NCBI GenBank assembly: GCA_031763025.1
Contig: JASSKH010000003.1
Location: forward strand, 6,314,718 to 6,378,717
Source of the DNA: Macrocystis pyrifera
Taxonomy: Eukaryota; Sar; Phaeophyceae; Laminariales; Laminariaceae
Reading direction: 5' to 3'
Length of the DNA: 64,000 nt
Shown: positions 46,440 through 64,000 of the stretch, piece after piece
Position numbering within the stretch: the first letter of the stretch is position 1
How the letters are laid out: every line of letters starts with the position of its first letter
The notes under the pieces: model-generated
Databases searched by the model: none
What the model was told of the DNA's origin: nothing
The model's input: only the letters and a program-made list of their open reading frames with translations
Made by a program: the position numbers and the translations under genes

Positions 46440-47045
46440 CCAAAATCTGACCTGAAAAAAACCGAGTAGCTGCGGGCCAGAAAATGCGCCTATTTTCTGA
46501 CGAGGGACAGCTTCATTCAGACTATTTTTCGTCGAATATTCGTCGAATATTCTAGTGCATCGTGCCGATTAACTGAAACCAAAAAACAAATCTGAAGTAG
46601 CTCCCAAGTCAGAAAACACGTCTACTTTCTGACGGGGGACAGCTCCGGACTGTTTCCCGTCGGAATATGCACCGTGCGGACAGCCCAAAATCTGACTCAA
46701 AAAAAAAAAAATCTGAAGTAGCTGCAAGCCAGAAAATACGTCTATTTTCCAACGAGTGACAGCTTTTTAGGCCATTTGTCGTCGGATAGTATATTGCATC
46801 GTGCCGAATTACCTGACTCGGAAAAAATCTGAAGCAGCTCCCAACTCCAAATCAGAAAATACGATTATTTTCTGACGGACAGCTGCAGACTCTTTTTCGT
46901 CGGATTTGTGCACCGTGCCGACAGCCCGAAGTCTGACTCCAAAAAAAAACTAGAGTACACAGTAGCTCCAATGCAGAACATATGTTTATTATCTGACGAG
47001 GGACAGCTTCAGACTATTTTTCGTCGGATGACACTGTGGGCAAAA
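46440..47045. repeat. Satellite, about five units of 117-130 bp
   Basis: Each unit has ATCTGAAGTAGCT, CAGAAAATACGTCTATTTTCTGACG, GGGACAGCTTC and TTTTCGTCGGAT. Unit starts near 46,462, 46,590, 46,711, 46,828 and 46,958. Units are diverged. Confidence 0.8.
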
Positions 47046-47149
47046 ATTCTCGAACCACGCCTCAGAAAGGCAAAAATCGAACCGAGTAAAATCTTATCCG
47101 CATGGGAAACGACCTTTTAATATGGAGCTCGCTCGCAACAGAGGCAACA

Positions 47150-48295
47150 GCGAAGCAAAGCAGCACTTTTCTGCCGTAGAACATTCCCGTGCCGCTATCA
47201 GCAGCGCAAAAGGATTCCGTCCGCAAGACGCAAGCAGCCAACAGCACTCTCCTAAAAAAAATCCCTGTGCTGCTATATCGCAACGAGTCCGCCCCCTTAA
47301 GCCGCAACTCCCGGAAACGACACACTCCTCTACTGCAACGCCTTACCAGGGACTGCGACAGATGGGGCACCAAGAAACCGTGGTCTTCCTTGTGGCTTTG
47401 GCAAACCAACAAAAAAAAACACGCATACGTATACATATAATGTACGCAACCGACACCGACCACACAACAAAAAACAACACAGCAAAAAAAAGAAATAAAA
47501 AAAAACGGAAAGGAGCGCTCACAAGCATCACGCTTCTGTCTCGCATGTCACCAGACATCGCGCGTACTGTGATCGGTGCCCTACGCCTGCCCACCTGCTT
47601 CCTTGCCTGCCTGCCTGCTTGTTCGCATGCCTGCCGTGTCAGCTGGGCTGGGCTGGGGTGCATCCCAAATCGAATTTGCCAAATTCTTGGCGTCGAAAGT
47701 ATAAACGACGACAGCCGTCAGCCGCTGCAGCTGTTCACAGCTAAAGCAACAAGCAGCACTCTCTACTGTAGAACATTCCTGTGCTGCTGTATCAATGCAG
47801 CAAGGGGCCCGCATCGCCGTGAGCAGCCAAACCAACCCAAAAAGCTGAACACTCTCTGGAACACTCACTCCGCTACTGGTGTGGGTATTCATACTTGGTA
47901 CAGCAGCTGCTGTAGCATCGTATCATACCTGGCACAGCAATAGGGAACCAAAAGAACCGTGATCGTCCTCGCCTGTGACTTTTGACAAAACCGACAAAAC
48001 ACATGCTACACAGACGACACACTATATACACAACAAAACAACAAACAAAAAGAAAAAAAACGAACCAACAAGCAACAAACCTCTTTTTTTGGCACGTCAC
48101 GACACGTCGCGGCATACCCCTGCTGCTGTACGTAAACATGCCGTATGTAAGCCCTATCCCCCCCCCCCCCCGCGCGCTGCTTGCTTGCTTGCCATCCTGC
48201 CCGCTTGCTTGCCTGCCTGCCGTGTGACTCGTGCTGTGCCGGGGTGCACCCAAACTCGGTATACTCCCATTCATTGCGTTGGGGGGAACCTGCAC
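47150..48295. repeat. Tandem duplication of about 580 bp
   Basis: Both halves contain AGCAGCACT...GTAGAACATTCC(C/T)GTG, AACC(A/G)AA-type stretches, CAACAAAAAACAACA, CTTGCCTGCCTGCC and GGGTGCA(T/C)CC in the same order. The long open frame through it (47,122-47,943) is not convincing as a gene. Confidence 0.65.
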
Positions 48296-48325
48296 ATCTG
48301 ACCCCCCCCGCCTCTAACCCCCTCC

Positions 48326-48400
48326 AGGGTCATACGATCACTGCCATGCATAACATGAGTTGTACCCGCCCCAACCTTCCCACCCCCCTTCCAACTCCTC
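48326..48400 (+). mobile_element. SINE 3' tail fragment
   Basis: GTCATACGATCACTGCCATGC ATAACATGAG, then a degenerate C-rich tail. Confidence 0.65.
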
Positions 48401-49232
48401 TTCCCATTTTTTTTTATATTCTTCTTTTAATCGTCCGGCGGAATGGCCCCCCTCCCCACCCCCAACCCGCCGCCAAGCGCGTACGGAACACCCCCAACTA
48501 GTGTCGTCGCCTACTTTTCCCCCCACGGATGTTTTCGGCTAGAAGAGACAATGAACATGTGCTCATATAGACGAGAGAGCCAGACAGACGGACGGACGGA
48601 CACACGCGCGCGCGCGCACGTCTCGAACGCACGCTTGATGAACGCACGCAACACCACAAAAAAAAAAAAAAAAAAACTCGTCCTGTTGTTAATATTAATA
48701 ATAGAACGAACCCTCTCCCCCTCCCCCCCACCCCTTCCAAAAAACGAAACACAAGCGTTGCTCTTTCGTGCGTACCTGCATAGAATATATGTTTCGTACA
48801 TACAGTGCGTACCGCTGCCGTGCACGTATACGTACCGCCCCTGGCGTACGCCTTGTGTATGTAACAAAGAATGCGATAAGTTTTCCATTCCAAAAAAAAA
48901 AAAAAAAACGTACCACCACCCCACAAACACCAGAGCATTTGGTGACGGCAGTGGTCCTAATGTCCGATTTTTTTTTTTCTTCAAAAAGATTTTTTTCTTC
49001 CGATTGGTGAAAAAAAATCCTGGTCGGTCGACCAACGTCAACGTCATCGTGACGGTCACCCACAGACAGAAGGTCGTGACGTCACTGTTCGGAAAAAGAA
49101 AAAGAAGAAGAAAAAGAAAAAGAAAAAGTCACCATTGGCCGTGGATTTATTTATTTATTTATTTTTGCTTTCGCCAGTCACCCTTCTTTTCTATTCGTAA
49201 CATAACAAGAGCTGTTTCGTTCGAAACTCGCG
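48401..49232. other. 3' flank of GCN5, no gene seen
   Basis: C-rich, A-run and T-run DNA. It should contain the GCN5 3' UTR next to 49,233; no clear poly(A) signal was chosen. TATTAATA at 48,693-48,700. Confidence 0.4.
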
Positions 49233-57161
<7,929 letters not shown>

Positions 57162-58045
57162 GGCTCCGCCGGAGTCTTTCCGTGGTGAGTGAGACACAAT
57201 CGATGCTGCGGTGTACGTGCTATCCGGTTGTGCGCTGTGCTCCTGCCGCTCCGTGTGATTCCTCTCTGGGTGACAGCGCAGCAGCTCTGGACGGTTGTCG
57301 GACAGAAGCTACACACCAGCAGTACACCGCCATGAGCATGTGATTTGTTCTCATTCGCAAAGCCGATGACCTGCGAGCAGCTTGGCGGCCGTGTCATCAC
57401 TCATATAACGCCTTACTACTGTGTCCATACTAAAGGTGGTATGTTACAAAATATATAAATGTTGCCCCCTAGGACTCTAGACTGCACGGTCGCCGCTATC
57501 GCCGAGGGCCGCCGCCGCCGCTGCCGCTGCCGCTGCCGCTGCTGCTCCTGCTACTTATGGTACTAGTGCTGCTGCTTCTGCTGTGATGCTGCTACTGCTG
57601 TCTACCAGTACGTCGTTTATACGAGAGCGTGCACCAGCTCTCTCTCTCTCTCTCTCTCTCCCGCGCTCCCCGTTTCCCCCTCTCCGTCTTCCTCCCTCTT
57701 TTGCCTGTACCCGTCGTTTTCCGTCCTCGCATCGTACGACACATGCACATCTTACCCGGCAACCGTGGTGCGCCCACATAAGTTACTTTTGTCTCACCCC
57801 TTGTCCTCTGCTCTCTTTGACTCTCCCTCCGCTCCGTCCGCTCTCCCCCTCTCGACACAGGCCTCCCGGCGCCGCGCTCCCGAGCGAGGCCCCACACCTC
57901 GCCCACGAGGATCGCAGCTTCGGCCTTCGCCTCACAGGAACCACGGCCACAACAGCAGCAGCACCAACGGCACCAGCGGCAACAACACCACCAGTCCATC
58001 GCGCCGATCGACGGCGGGGTTCCGTCGAGAGCGCCCGAGGGGAGA
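57162..58045. promoter_or_regulatory. Divergent intergenic region between GCN5 and the membrane-protein gene
   Basis: The two genes are head to head, so this stretch should hold both promoters. It contains a (CT)n tract at 57,638-57,661, GCTGCTGCT triplets and a pyrimidine-rich segment on the plus strand. No TATA box or other site can be named with confidence. Confidence 0.45.
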
Positions 58046-58275
58046 ATGTTGAGCAAGGCTCTGTTCGTATCAGGGGGGGGGGGCTGCGTCTTCTGGGGGG
58101 ACGGCGGCACCGGCGGTTGGGGCGGCGGCGGGCACGGGGGCGGCGGCGGCGACGGGGGGGGGGGGGGCAGGCGGGGTTCGGCCTGGGGAGCGCCTGGGGG
58201 GTGGTGTCCGTCGTGTTCATCCTGATGAACGCGGTCAAGCGCCTGACGCCCATCGCGCTTCAGCCGTTTTCCAGG
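58046..58275 (+). CDS. Membrane protein exon 1, start uncertain
   Basis: Only the last 40 or so residues (from about 58,160) are convincing: a hydrophobic segment WGVVSVVFILMNAV followed by KRLTPIALQPFSR. The upstream G-run region has no trustworthy frame. Confidence 0.6.
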
Positions 58276-59712
58276 GTGAGTAGTCAGGGAGAGAGGGACG
58301 GGGGGGGCGTTCGCCTCCTGTTCGGGTAGAGCGTGCGTGTGTACCGACTCGGTCGGATGCTTGCTCGGGCGCGCGACCGACCAAGGATTTCTCTCTTTTT
58401 GTGTTGACATACATAGTTGCCCCCTGGTCGCCTGTCGTATAAGTTCTCGGACTGGAGCTGTCGTAGGTGTAGGAGTTTGTGTGCACTATCAAGGTTTTTT
58501 GTCGCAGCTGGGCGACACGGTGTTGACATAATTTGAGAGCTATTGCGGGAGAACATGATAATCAGGACCAAATTTGCCCGTGTAGTAAAGACTCTGGAAT
58601 ATATAGGTTTTTATGTAGATGATGGGTCCTGATTATTCTGGTCCCCGGTGATAGAAATCAAGAATTTCAGGCTGAAAGTTTTTGAATCTCAAGCCTTCAC
58701 AGCTATGAATAAGCATATTTGTGCTCAGCGAGGAACGCCGCTCTAAGTGCTCTATCAATGCCTTCAAGAGCCTATGCTTAACGTTAACGTGACAATAAGC
58801 CGCGAGCGTCAGCCAGAATAGGAGATTCTTAACTGCTGTCGCCCACTGTACACTACTCGTATTGCTAATATTAAAGGGCATCAAGTGGTATTAGGTGCAG
58901 CATTAGAATAAAGGAAGCAAGAAGGCTTCTATGCGTAGCCGCCATCTCCTCGTCGAATCGTCGGTGACCTAGATGACGAGTGCACACAATTACCGAAGCG
59001 GAACGCCAGCGGCGCACCCGACACGCCAAGCTCCATGCGGTTGAGGATCGCGCTTGGCGTGTATGTCACACCTGTGTCGAAGAAACGAGACGATCAGAAA
59101 TATGTCGGTTTTGTGCGGGAGAATTAAGGAATACAACCAAACAGTAGTCCGAACCGAACGAAACAAAATCGAACCGGTCCAGTCAAGTCCAACCCAAACC
59201 CAACGCAACCCCAACCAGACTAACACAGCTCAGCCCAACCCAACCCAACCCGGAAAAAAAAAATGACAGGGAGACTTCACCACCGCGCAGTGGGCCATGT
59301 ACGGCGGCTTCGCCGCACTGATGGCGTACGCGGAGGGCTTCAAGGGTTTCCAGAAGAAATTCTCCCCGCTCGTGGTCAAGCGCGCGCTCACCCTCGACTC
59401 TCCGAAGACGGGCGGCGGCGGTGGGGGGGGGGCGCGGCCGGGGCCCCTGCGCCTCCTCCTGGCGGGCCCGTACAGCATGGGCCTGTTCCACGCTACCAAG
59501 AAGCGACTGACGGTCAGCTGGGGGGACTGACCACGGGCGTGATGTGCCTGGTGCATATCGTGAAGAAGCTCCCCTACCCGTGGAGGTCCATTGTCGATGC
59601 AGGGGTCGTGGTGGGGCTGTCCTACGGCACGCTCTCGATCTGCCTCATCTGGGCGAGGGCGGTGATGGGAAAAGCGCCCGCGATCGACCCGGCGCTGCCG
59701 GAGGGGGCTTAA
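58046..59712 (+). CDS. Conserved multi-pass membrane protein, unknown function
   Basis: Two exons. The first ends GFGLGSAWGVVSVVFILMNA and VKRLTPIALQPFSR (donor AGG/GTGAGT at 58,276). The second begins GDFTTAQWAMYGGFAALMAY and holds EGFKGFQKKFSPLVVKRAL, LLLAGPYSMGLFHATKKRL, HIVKKLPYPWRSIVDAGVV and GLSYGTLSICLIWARAV. It looks like a small membrane-protein family with R-P/W-R-rich loops; I recall bacterial and algal relatives but cannot name a function. The frame breaks at a G6 run (59,520-59,525): one more G restores it. The N-terminus lies in G-rich DNA where the frame is unsure; MLSKALFVS at 58,047 is a possible start in another frame. Confidence 0.7.
58541..58653 (+). mobile_element. MITE family A, CAGGACC subtype
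   Basis: TATTGCGGGAGAACATGATAATCAGGACC ... GGTCCTGATTATTCTGGTCC CCGGTGATA. It lies in the intron of the membrane-protein gene; closest to the copy at 8,972. Confidence 0.75.
59270..59712 (+). CDS. Membrane protein exon 2, frame broken at G6
   Basis: Acceptor AATGACAG. Reads GDFTTAQWAMYGG to KKRLTVSWG, then TGA in the raw frame. The neighbouring frame continues LTTGVMCLVHIVKKLPYPW to DPALPEGA and TAA at 59,710-59,712. The break coincides with a G6 tract. Confidence 0.8.
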
Positions 59713-59950
59713 GAGGCGCGCCTCGGGTGTGCCTCTCGGGGCGGACGCCCATATAGATAGGGTGTCTCGGGTGGTTTTAAGTTCGGGTTCGAACGGGCGG
59801 TGCGCTCTTCCGTCTTGTCCTCGGACGCTTCCGTTTGTTTTGGTGTTGAAAATTCACGTGCGTTTGATTGGGTGTGTCCGTCGCGCTGTGGCTTTAGGGG
59901 AACAGACGGGCGCGGGGGGGGGGGGGGGGGGGGGGTTTAGAGAAGATGTG

Positions 59951-60031
59951 TGTTTCGAATCGGTACACGAAAACTAGAGAGATAAGTGTGGACAGGGGTT
60001 TCCTCTCGCTCTGCGAGGCGCAAAAAAAAAA
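59951..60031 (+). repeat. Short A-tailed repeat, second copy
   Basis: TTCGAATCGGTACACGAAAA ... GATAAGTGTGGACAGGGG TTTCCTCTCG ... GGCGC then A10. Homologous to 5,511-5,594. Confidence 0.5.
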
Positions 60032-60077
60032 CAAATGTAACCGTCTACTGCTGTAGTTTATCATGAATAGATGGGAT

Positions 60078-60122
<45 letters not shown>
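60078..60122. repeat. G45 run
   Basis: Uninterrupted G tract, no retroelement body recognised on its right side. A shorter run is at 59,913-59,935. Confidence 0.95.
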
Positions 60123-61018
60123 CGTTCACGTAGTCCGTGCGGGTCTCGAAGGAGAGGGGTTGTTTTGACTGCTGTTGCTGCTGCTGCTGCTGCTGCTTTG
60201 TTGTTTTTTCGCGGTTTATGAGTCGTTTATCCGCCGGTGATCCAGAACGCGACAAGACGAGACGATACGATGCGATGTGAAACACTGTTGTCGCGCCGGT
60301 GCCGCCTTTCGCTCTGCATCTGCCATTGCACCTGGAGCGGCTACGCACAAAACTACCTGCCGTGCGATTCTGTGTGCCACGTTTCGCTTGCCGCCATCGT
60401 CGATGAATCGTGCGATGTGAATCTATCTTGAGCGAAGCTTACTAGTGGGATCTGGTTCGTGGCGCGCACGACCGCCGTGGGGCGCGCGCGCCGTGCAGTC
60501 GTGCTTCTGGCGCTGCTCGGCCGCTAGTGTACGCGTGTCAAACTAAGACTCCTACTCGTTATGTTGCTGCTGCTGTGTTTCTAGATTTCAGGCGCAGCTT
60601 TGGAGGCGCTTGAAGCCCGTGCACCGCCATGCGTCGCGTCGGCGCGTAGGCTAGTAGAGCTCCAGCTGGGAGTGGGACTTCGTCCACACAACTCTAGCGC
60701 ACGGTGCGGCACGGCTATAGGCGCGGCGCGGCGAGGCTCGACGTTTTCGATTAGTAGTAAGTGAGCACCCACCGGTCTGGCTCGTCTTCTCCCCGCCTGG
60801 CTGCCTGCCGGCTAGCCGACCTTCCGAACACGCCCCCTGTGATACTCGTTGTTGTTTGGGGTTTACCGTTCTGTTGAGCTAGCCTTGGGGCGTGGAAGGT
60901 TAGGGGTTATTAGTTTCTCCGGTAGATGGGGGTTTCTAACGTCTGTGGAAGGCTGGTTGGTAACTCTGTGCGTCGGTCGAAACAAGACGGCACTCTCTTA
61001 CGTAGTGGCAGCGCGCGC

Positions 61019-61051
61019 GGGGGGGGGGGGGGGGGTCGTGCGGGGGGGGGG

Positions 61052-61095
<44 letters not shown>

Positions 61096-61138
61096 CGGTG
61101 GTGGGGGGGTGGGGGGGGGGGGCGGGGGGGGGGGGGGG

Positions 61139-61188
<50 letters not shown>

Positions 61189-61248
61189 CTGGGGGGGGTG
61201 GGGGGGGGGGGGGGGGGGGCGGGGGGGGCGGGGGGGGGGTGGGCGCGG
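61019..61248. repeat. Interrupted poly(G), 230 bp
   Basis: G runs broken by single T, C or A bases. Origin unknown; no family body next to it. Confidence 0.95.
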
Positions 61249-61625
61249 CCTGTCCTCTGATCTGTCCCGCTGACGACGTGAAACCGACGCTCCTGCAGCA
61301 CAGTTGGCCTCGTTGGTCTTCCTCTGCTGCGGTGTTTGTGCATGCTTGGGAAACACAAAATAACACAGTGCCTTCGGAAGCACCATCATCACGCTATTTT
61401 GTCTGTCGCCGCCGGGGCTCCAGACTGGCTTCTTCGTGGTTTGTTCTTGCGGCTGTTCTATAATGTTTGGTTGATCGTACGGGCTGGGTTGTGTCTGGTA
61501 GACGCTGCGGAGATCGAAATCGTCCGGAGAAACACAAGAGAGCAACGAGGTGCGCATCCGCACGCATACTCTCGATAACGGACGAAGCCGCGCCACAAAT
61601 AAACTGGCTGATTTTTTCGTTTTGC

Positions 61626-61657
<32 letters not shown>

Positions 61658-62326
61658 ATCCCCCAATTGCTGTTTTAGTTGTGGTCATTCATCTTTCGTG
61701 CTGGTCAGCCATCACACCGAACCATCGAGTCGTGCGGGATTCGCTAAGGTGCTCCTATTAGCGCGATGATGATGCAGTAGTGTCGTTGATGATCTACCCG
61801 TAGTAGTAGTACCGTTGGAGCGCGCGGTGATGCATGCGCGCGGTGGCGTCCCTTGCGTGTCGCCTTCAGGGACATCGTCGAGGGAAACAACAAAAGGAAC
61901 AACACACAATACAAGTTCTGCGGTATCATATAGGTATAAATTAACACGAATAGTAGCCGTTTCAAACTTGTTACACGGCGCAGGGTAGAGAAGACACCCG
62001 CTCTTTAAAAGAGACACTGCCCTTAAAACGCGATGGGATGCACCCACCACGCCTAAAACAAAAATCGAGCACGTACTCGTACGTACTCACGTTCGAGTAT
62101 ACGTAGGCGCGGACTGGAATAGATACACCGCTCCTATAAAAAACCGGCGGGAAAGCACCCACGACGCCTGAATAATGCGACACCCGACGTCAGGCCAGCA
62201 AAACACATGGGGGTCGTCGAACGAAACAGGCTCCCACGAAAGGCGCGAAAAGCGGCCCCTTATCTTGAGCTTCCAGTGAGAGAAGCCAACTGCTTTTGTT
62301 TAGTGGTTGAATCTTGTCATCTCCTG

Positions 62327-62519
<193 letters not shown>

Positions 62520-63359
62520 CCTACAAGCACTACTATTATTCCCCCTCTCTCGCCACGCTCCCCGTTCATCATTTCGCTACTACTAATATCACACAGAGAC
62601 ATACGGTAGTAATCAGCACCAAAATACGGCGTGTAAAACATGGGGGGCACGTATCTGTCTTTGGGTCCATAAGAGGGTTCTGATTCGTATCCCCCCGCGT
62701 ACCGCAATGCCGCAAAAGCACGGGCGCTCTGATTCCAAGTTTCTTCCTCCCCGGTACCCACCCGCGAGGTCCTCTGAAACCTCTTTTTTCAGTTTGTTGG
62801 TGCCTTGTGTGTCTGTCTGGCCGTCCGTCTCGTCTCATCCGACCAATCTGATCACTCGCGTCAGTCCCCAGGCTTTCGACCCGCGCATCCTTTTTTTCTT
62901 CGGACGATCTCAGACGGCCCACGCCAACATTTCAAGAATACACACAGAAGGAAACATACAACAAAGACACGGATACGTACACGTACATATACGGAGACAA
63001 ACATCCGAATTAATAAATATCCTCTGGCAGCCGCTACGAGCTACAACGGTAAAAAAAAAAGGTAGGGCGGGTACCACCGCCCTTAAAAAAACATCATCTA
63101 AAGCTCTAGGCTAAGGCCAAGGCAGCAACAACACCGGCGAAAACGCTCAATGATAGAGCCAGAAGCGGCTCCTTAACTTGAGCTTCCAACGAGCAGCCCC
63201 AGAAGCGTCCCCCCCCCCCCCCCCCCCCCCCGACTCGGGGCTCGACAAAATTGGCCCGAACCTTCGAGACAGGCCCAAGGCATGCCTCGAAAATAATCGA
63301 ACCGAAAGCGACGTTCGATAGTCACATCGCGGGGGAAAAAAAAAAACATCGGGGGATTC

Positions 63360-63452
63360 GGGGGCGGCGGGGATGTACTCATGTCATGCATGACCGTAGT
63401 CGCATGTAGTCGCATGACCATAGACCCTCGCATCCTTGGCGGGGGGATCGGG
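63360..63452 (-). mobile_element. SINE 3' tail fragment, reverse strand
   Basis: On the minus strand: GCGAGGGTCTATGGTCATGC GACTACATGCGACTACGGTCAT GCATGACATGAGTACATCCCC. The 11-base ATGCGACTACG segment is duplicated. It ends 18 bp from the stop of the DUF155 gene. Confidence 0.75.
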
Positions 63453-63469
63453 GCGTTAGGTTCCCGAAG

Positions 63470-63640
63470 TCAGTGGCATTCTTCACCCACGAGGTGAAAC
63501 ACGTCCTTGATGATGACGTTCCACACGAGCTCGATGGCCACCTCTATCAAGATGAGGTAGATGATGATGATCTCCAGCCTCGTCGCGTGGGTGTTTGTGC
63601 TCTGCGTGCTGAGGACGTCCAGCAGTTCCCTCAATATGCT
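63470..63640 (-). CDS. DUF155/RMND1-family protein, last exon
   Basis: 57 codons in phase 0 including stop: SILRELLDVLSTQSTNTHAT, then RLEIIIIYLILIEVAI and WNVIIKDVFHLVGEECH. The Arg-Leu-Glu before a strongly hydrophobic helix near the C-terminus is typical of the DUF155 (RMND1/Sif2) family, whose human member is mitochondrial and supports translation in that organelle. Acceptor CGCCGCAG. The upstream exons lie beyond 64,000. The call rests on this one segment. Confidence 0.72.
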   Translation of the reverse strand, partial: SILRELLDVLSTQSTNTHATRLEIIIIYLILIEVAIELVWNVIIKDVFHLVGEECH

Positions 63641-64000
63641 CTGCGGCGAGGGACCAGACGACCAGACAGTGTCAAGGAAAGAGGAGGAGGGAGAGAGACA
63701 ATAAAAAAAAAGAGAGAGAAAAAAAAAAAAGTGCCCTTCAGACTAAAATCCCTTTGGGACGCCTTGGCGACGCACGTGCGTGAGCGGAAACAAAATGTAG
63801 ACAACGAAAGACGATTAACTACCGCAACATAGGCCGCGCATAAAGCAAGATAACTTCCGGCTGGTGGGGTGCAGCAGTCGTCCCTCTACAATGCCGGTTG
63901 CCCGGTCTAATGCCTGTGAAATCGCTTGGCGTAGATGGGATTCGCCCATGTGGTACGAAGTGTGCGTAGTATTAATAGTAGTGTCGGTTGCTGCTATGGT
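63641..64000. other. Intron of the DUF155 gene, no exon seen
   Basis: A-rich tract at 63,700-63,730 and TATTAATA at 63,970-63,977. I could not find the preceding exon in the window. Confidence 0.5.

Noticed and set aside
47122..47943. 273-codon plus-strand open frame
   Set aside because: It crosses a tandem duplication whose second copy does not keep the frame, and the product is low-complexity without a recognisable domain.

Overview
This is nuclear DNA of an intron-rich eukaryote. Long introns (about 0.2-5.9 kb) crowded with transposons, conserved genes on alternating strands, CAG/CTG microsatellites and very long G or C runs suggest a photosynthetic stramenopile, most like a brown alga. 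That placement is an inference. Four host genes can be read, all from splice-consistent exons. (1) A minus-strand PARP-type ADP-ribosyltransferase with at least four tandem zinc fingers (15.5-31.7 kb). (2) A minus-strand GCN5-type histone acetyltransferase with a bromodomain (49.2-57.2 kb). (3) A plus-strand membrane protein of unknown function, divergent from GCN5 (about 58.0-59.7 kb). (4) The last exon of a minus-strand DUF155/RMND1-family gene (63.5-63.6 kb).

The rest is mainly repeats. The first 14 kb carries minisatellites, many copies of a roughly 109-bp MITE (TATTACGGGGG...CCCCCGTAATA) and chains of retroelement 3' ends joined by poly(C). A 5'-truncated LINE sits inside the PARP gene at 18.8-21.5 kb and is followed at once by a SINE. 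LINE and SINE share a 3' tail ending ATGAGTAC(A/G) and then a poly(C) tract. The 32-40 kb stretch holds duplicated blocks and a dispersed repeat (R1). At 40.8-46.1 kb lies a decayed DIRS-like tyrosine-recombinase retrotransposon with Gag-like, RT, RNase H and recombinase regions. A 901-bp hAT-like element full of GGGTC repeats is inserted in one MITE copy with a perfect 8-bp target duplication.

The most interesting signals are four. First, the poly(C)-tailed LINE/SINE pair. Second, many micro-insertions of the form TA-N-TA (TACC(A/T)GGTA, TATTAATA, TAC(A/T)GC(A/T)GTA) that look like transposon excision scars; several can be seen as insertions by comparing repeat copies. Third, PARP zinc fingers with an invariant C-x4-C-x16-C-x3-(H/C) spacing. 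Fourth, single-base G-tract indels that break two otherwise intact genes and are probably sequence errors.

There are two 100-N gaps (13,853-13,952 and 46,054-46,153). No rRNA, tRNA, snRNA or CRISPR was recognised.
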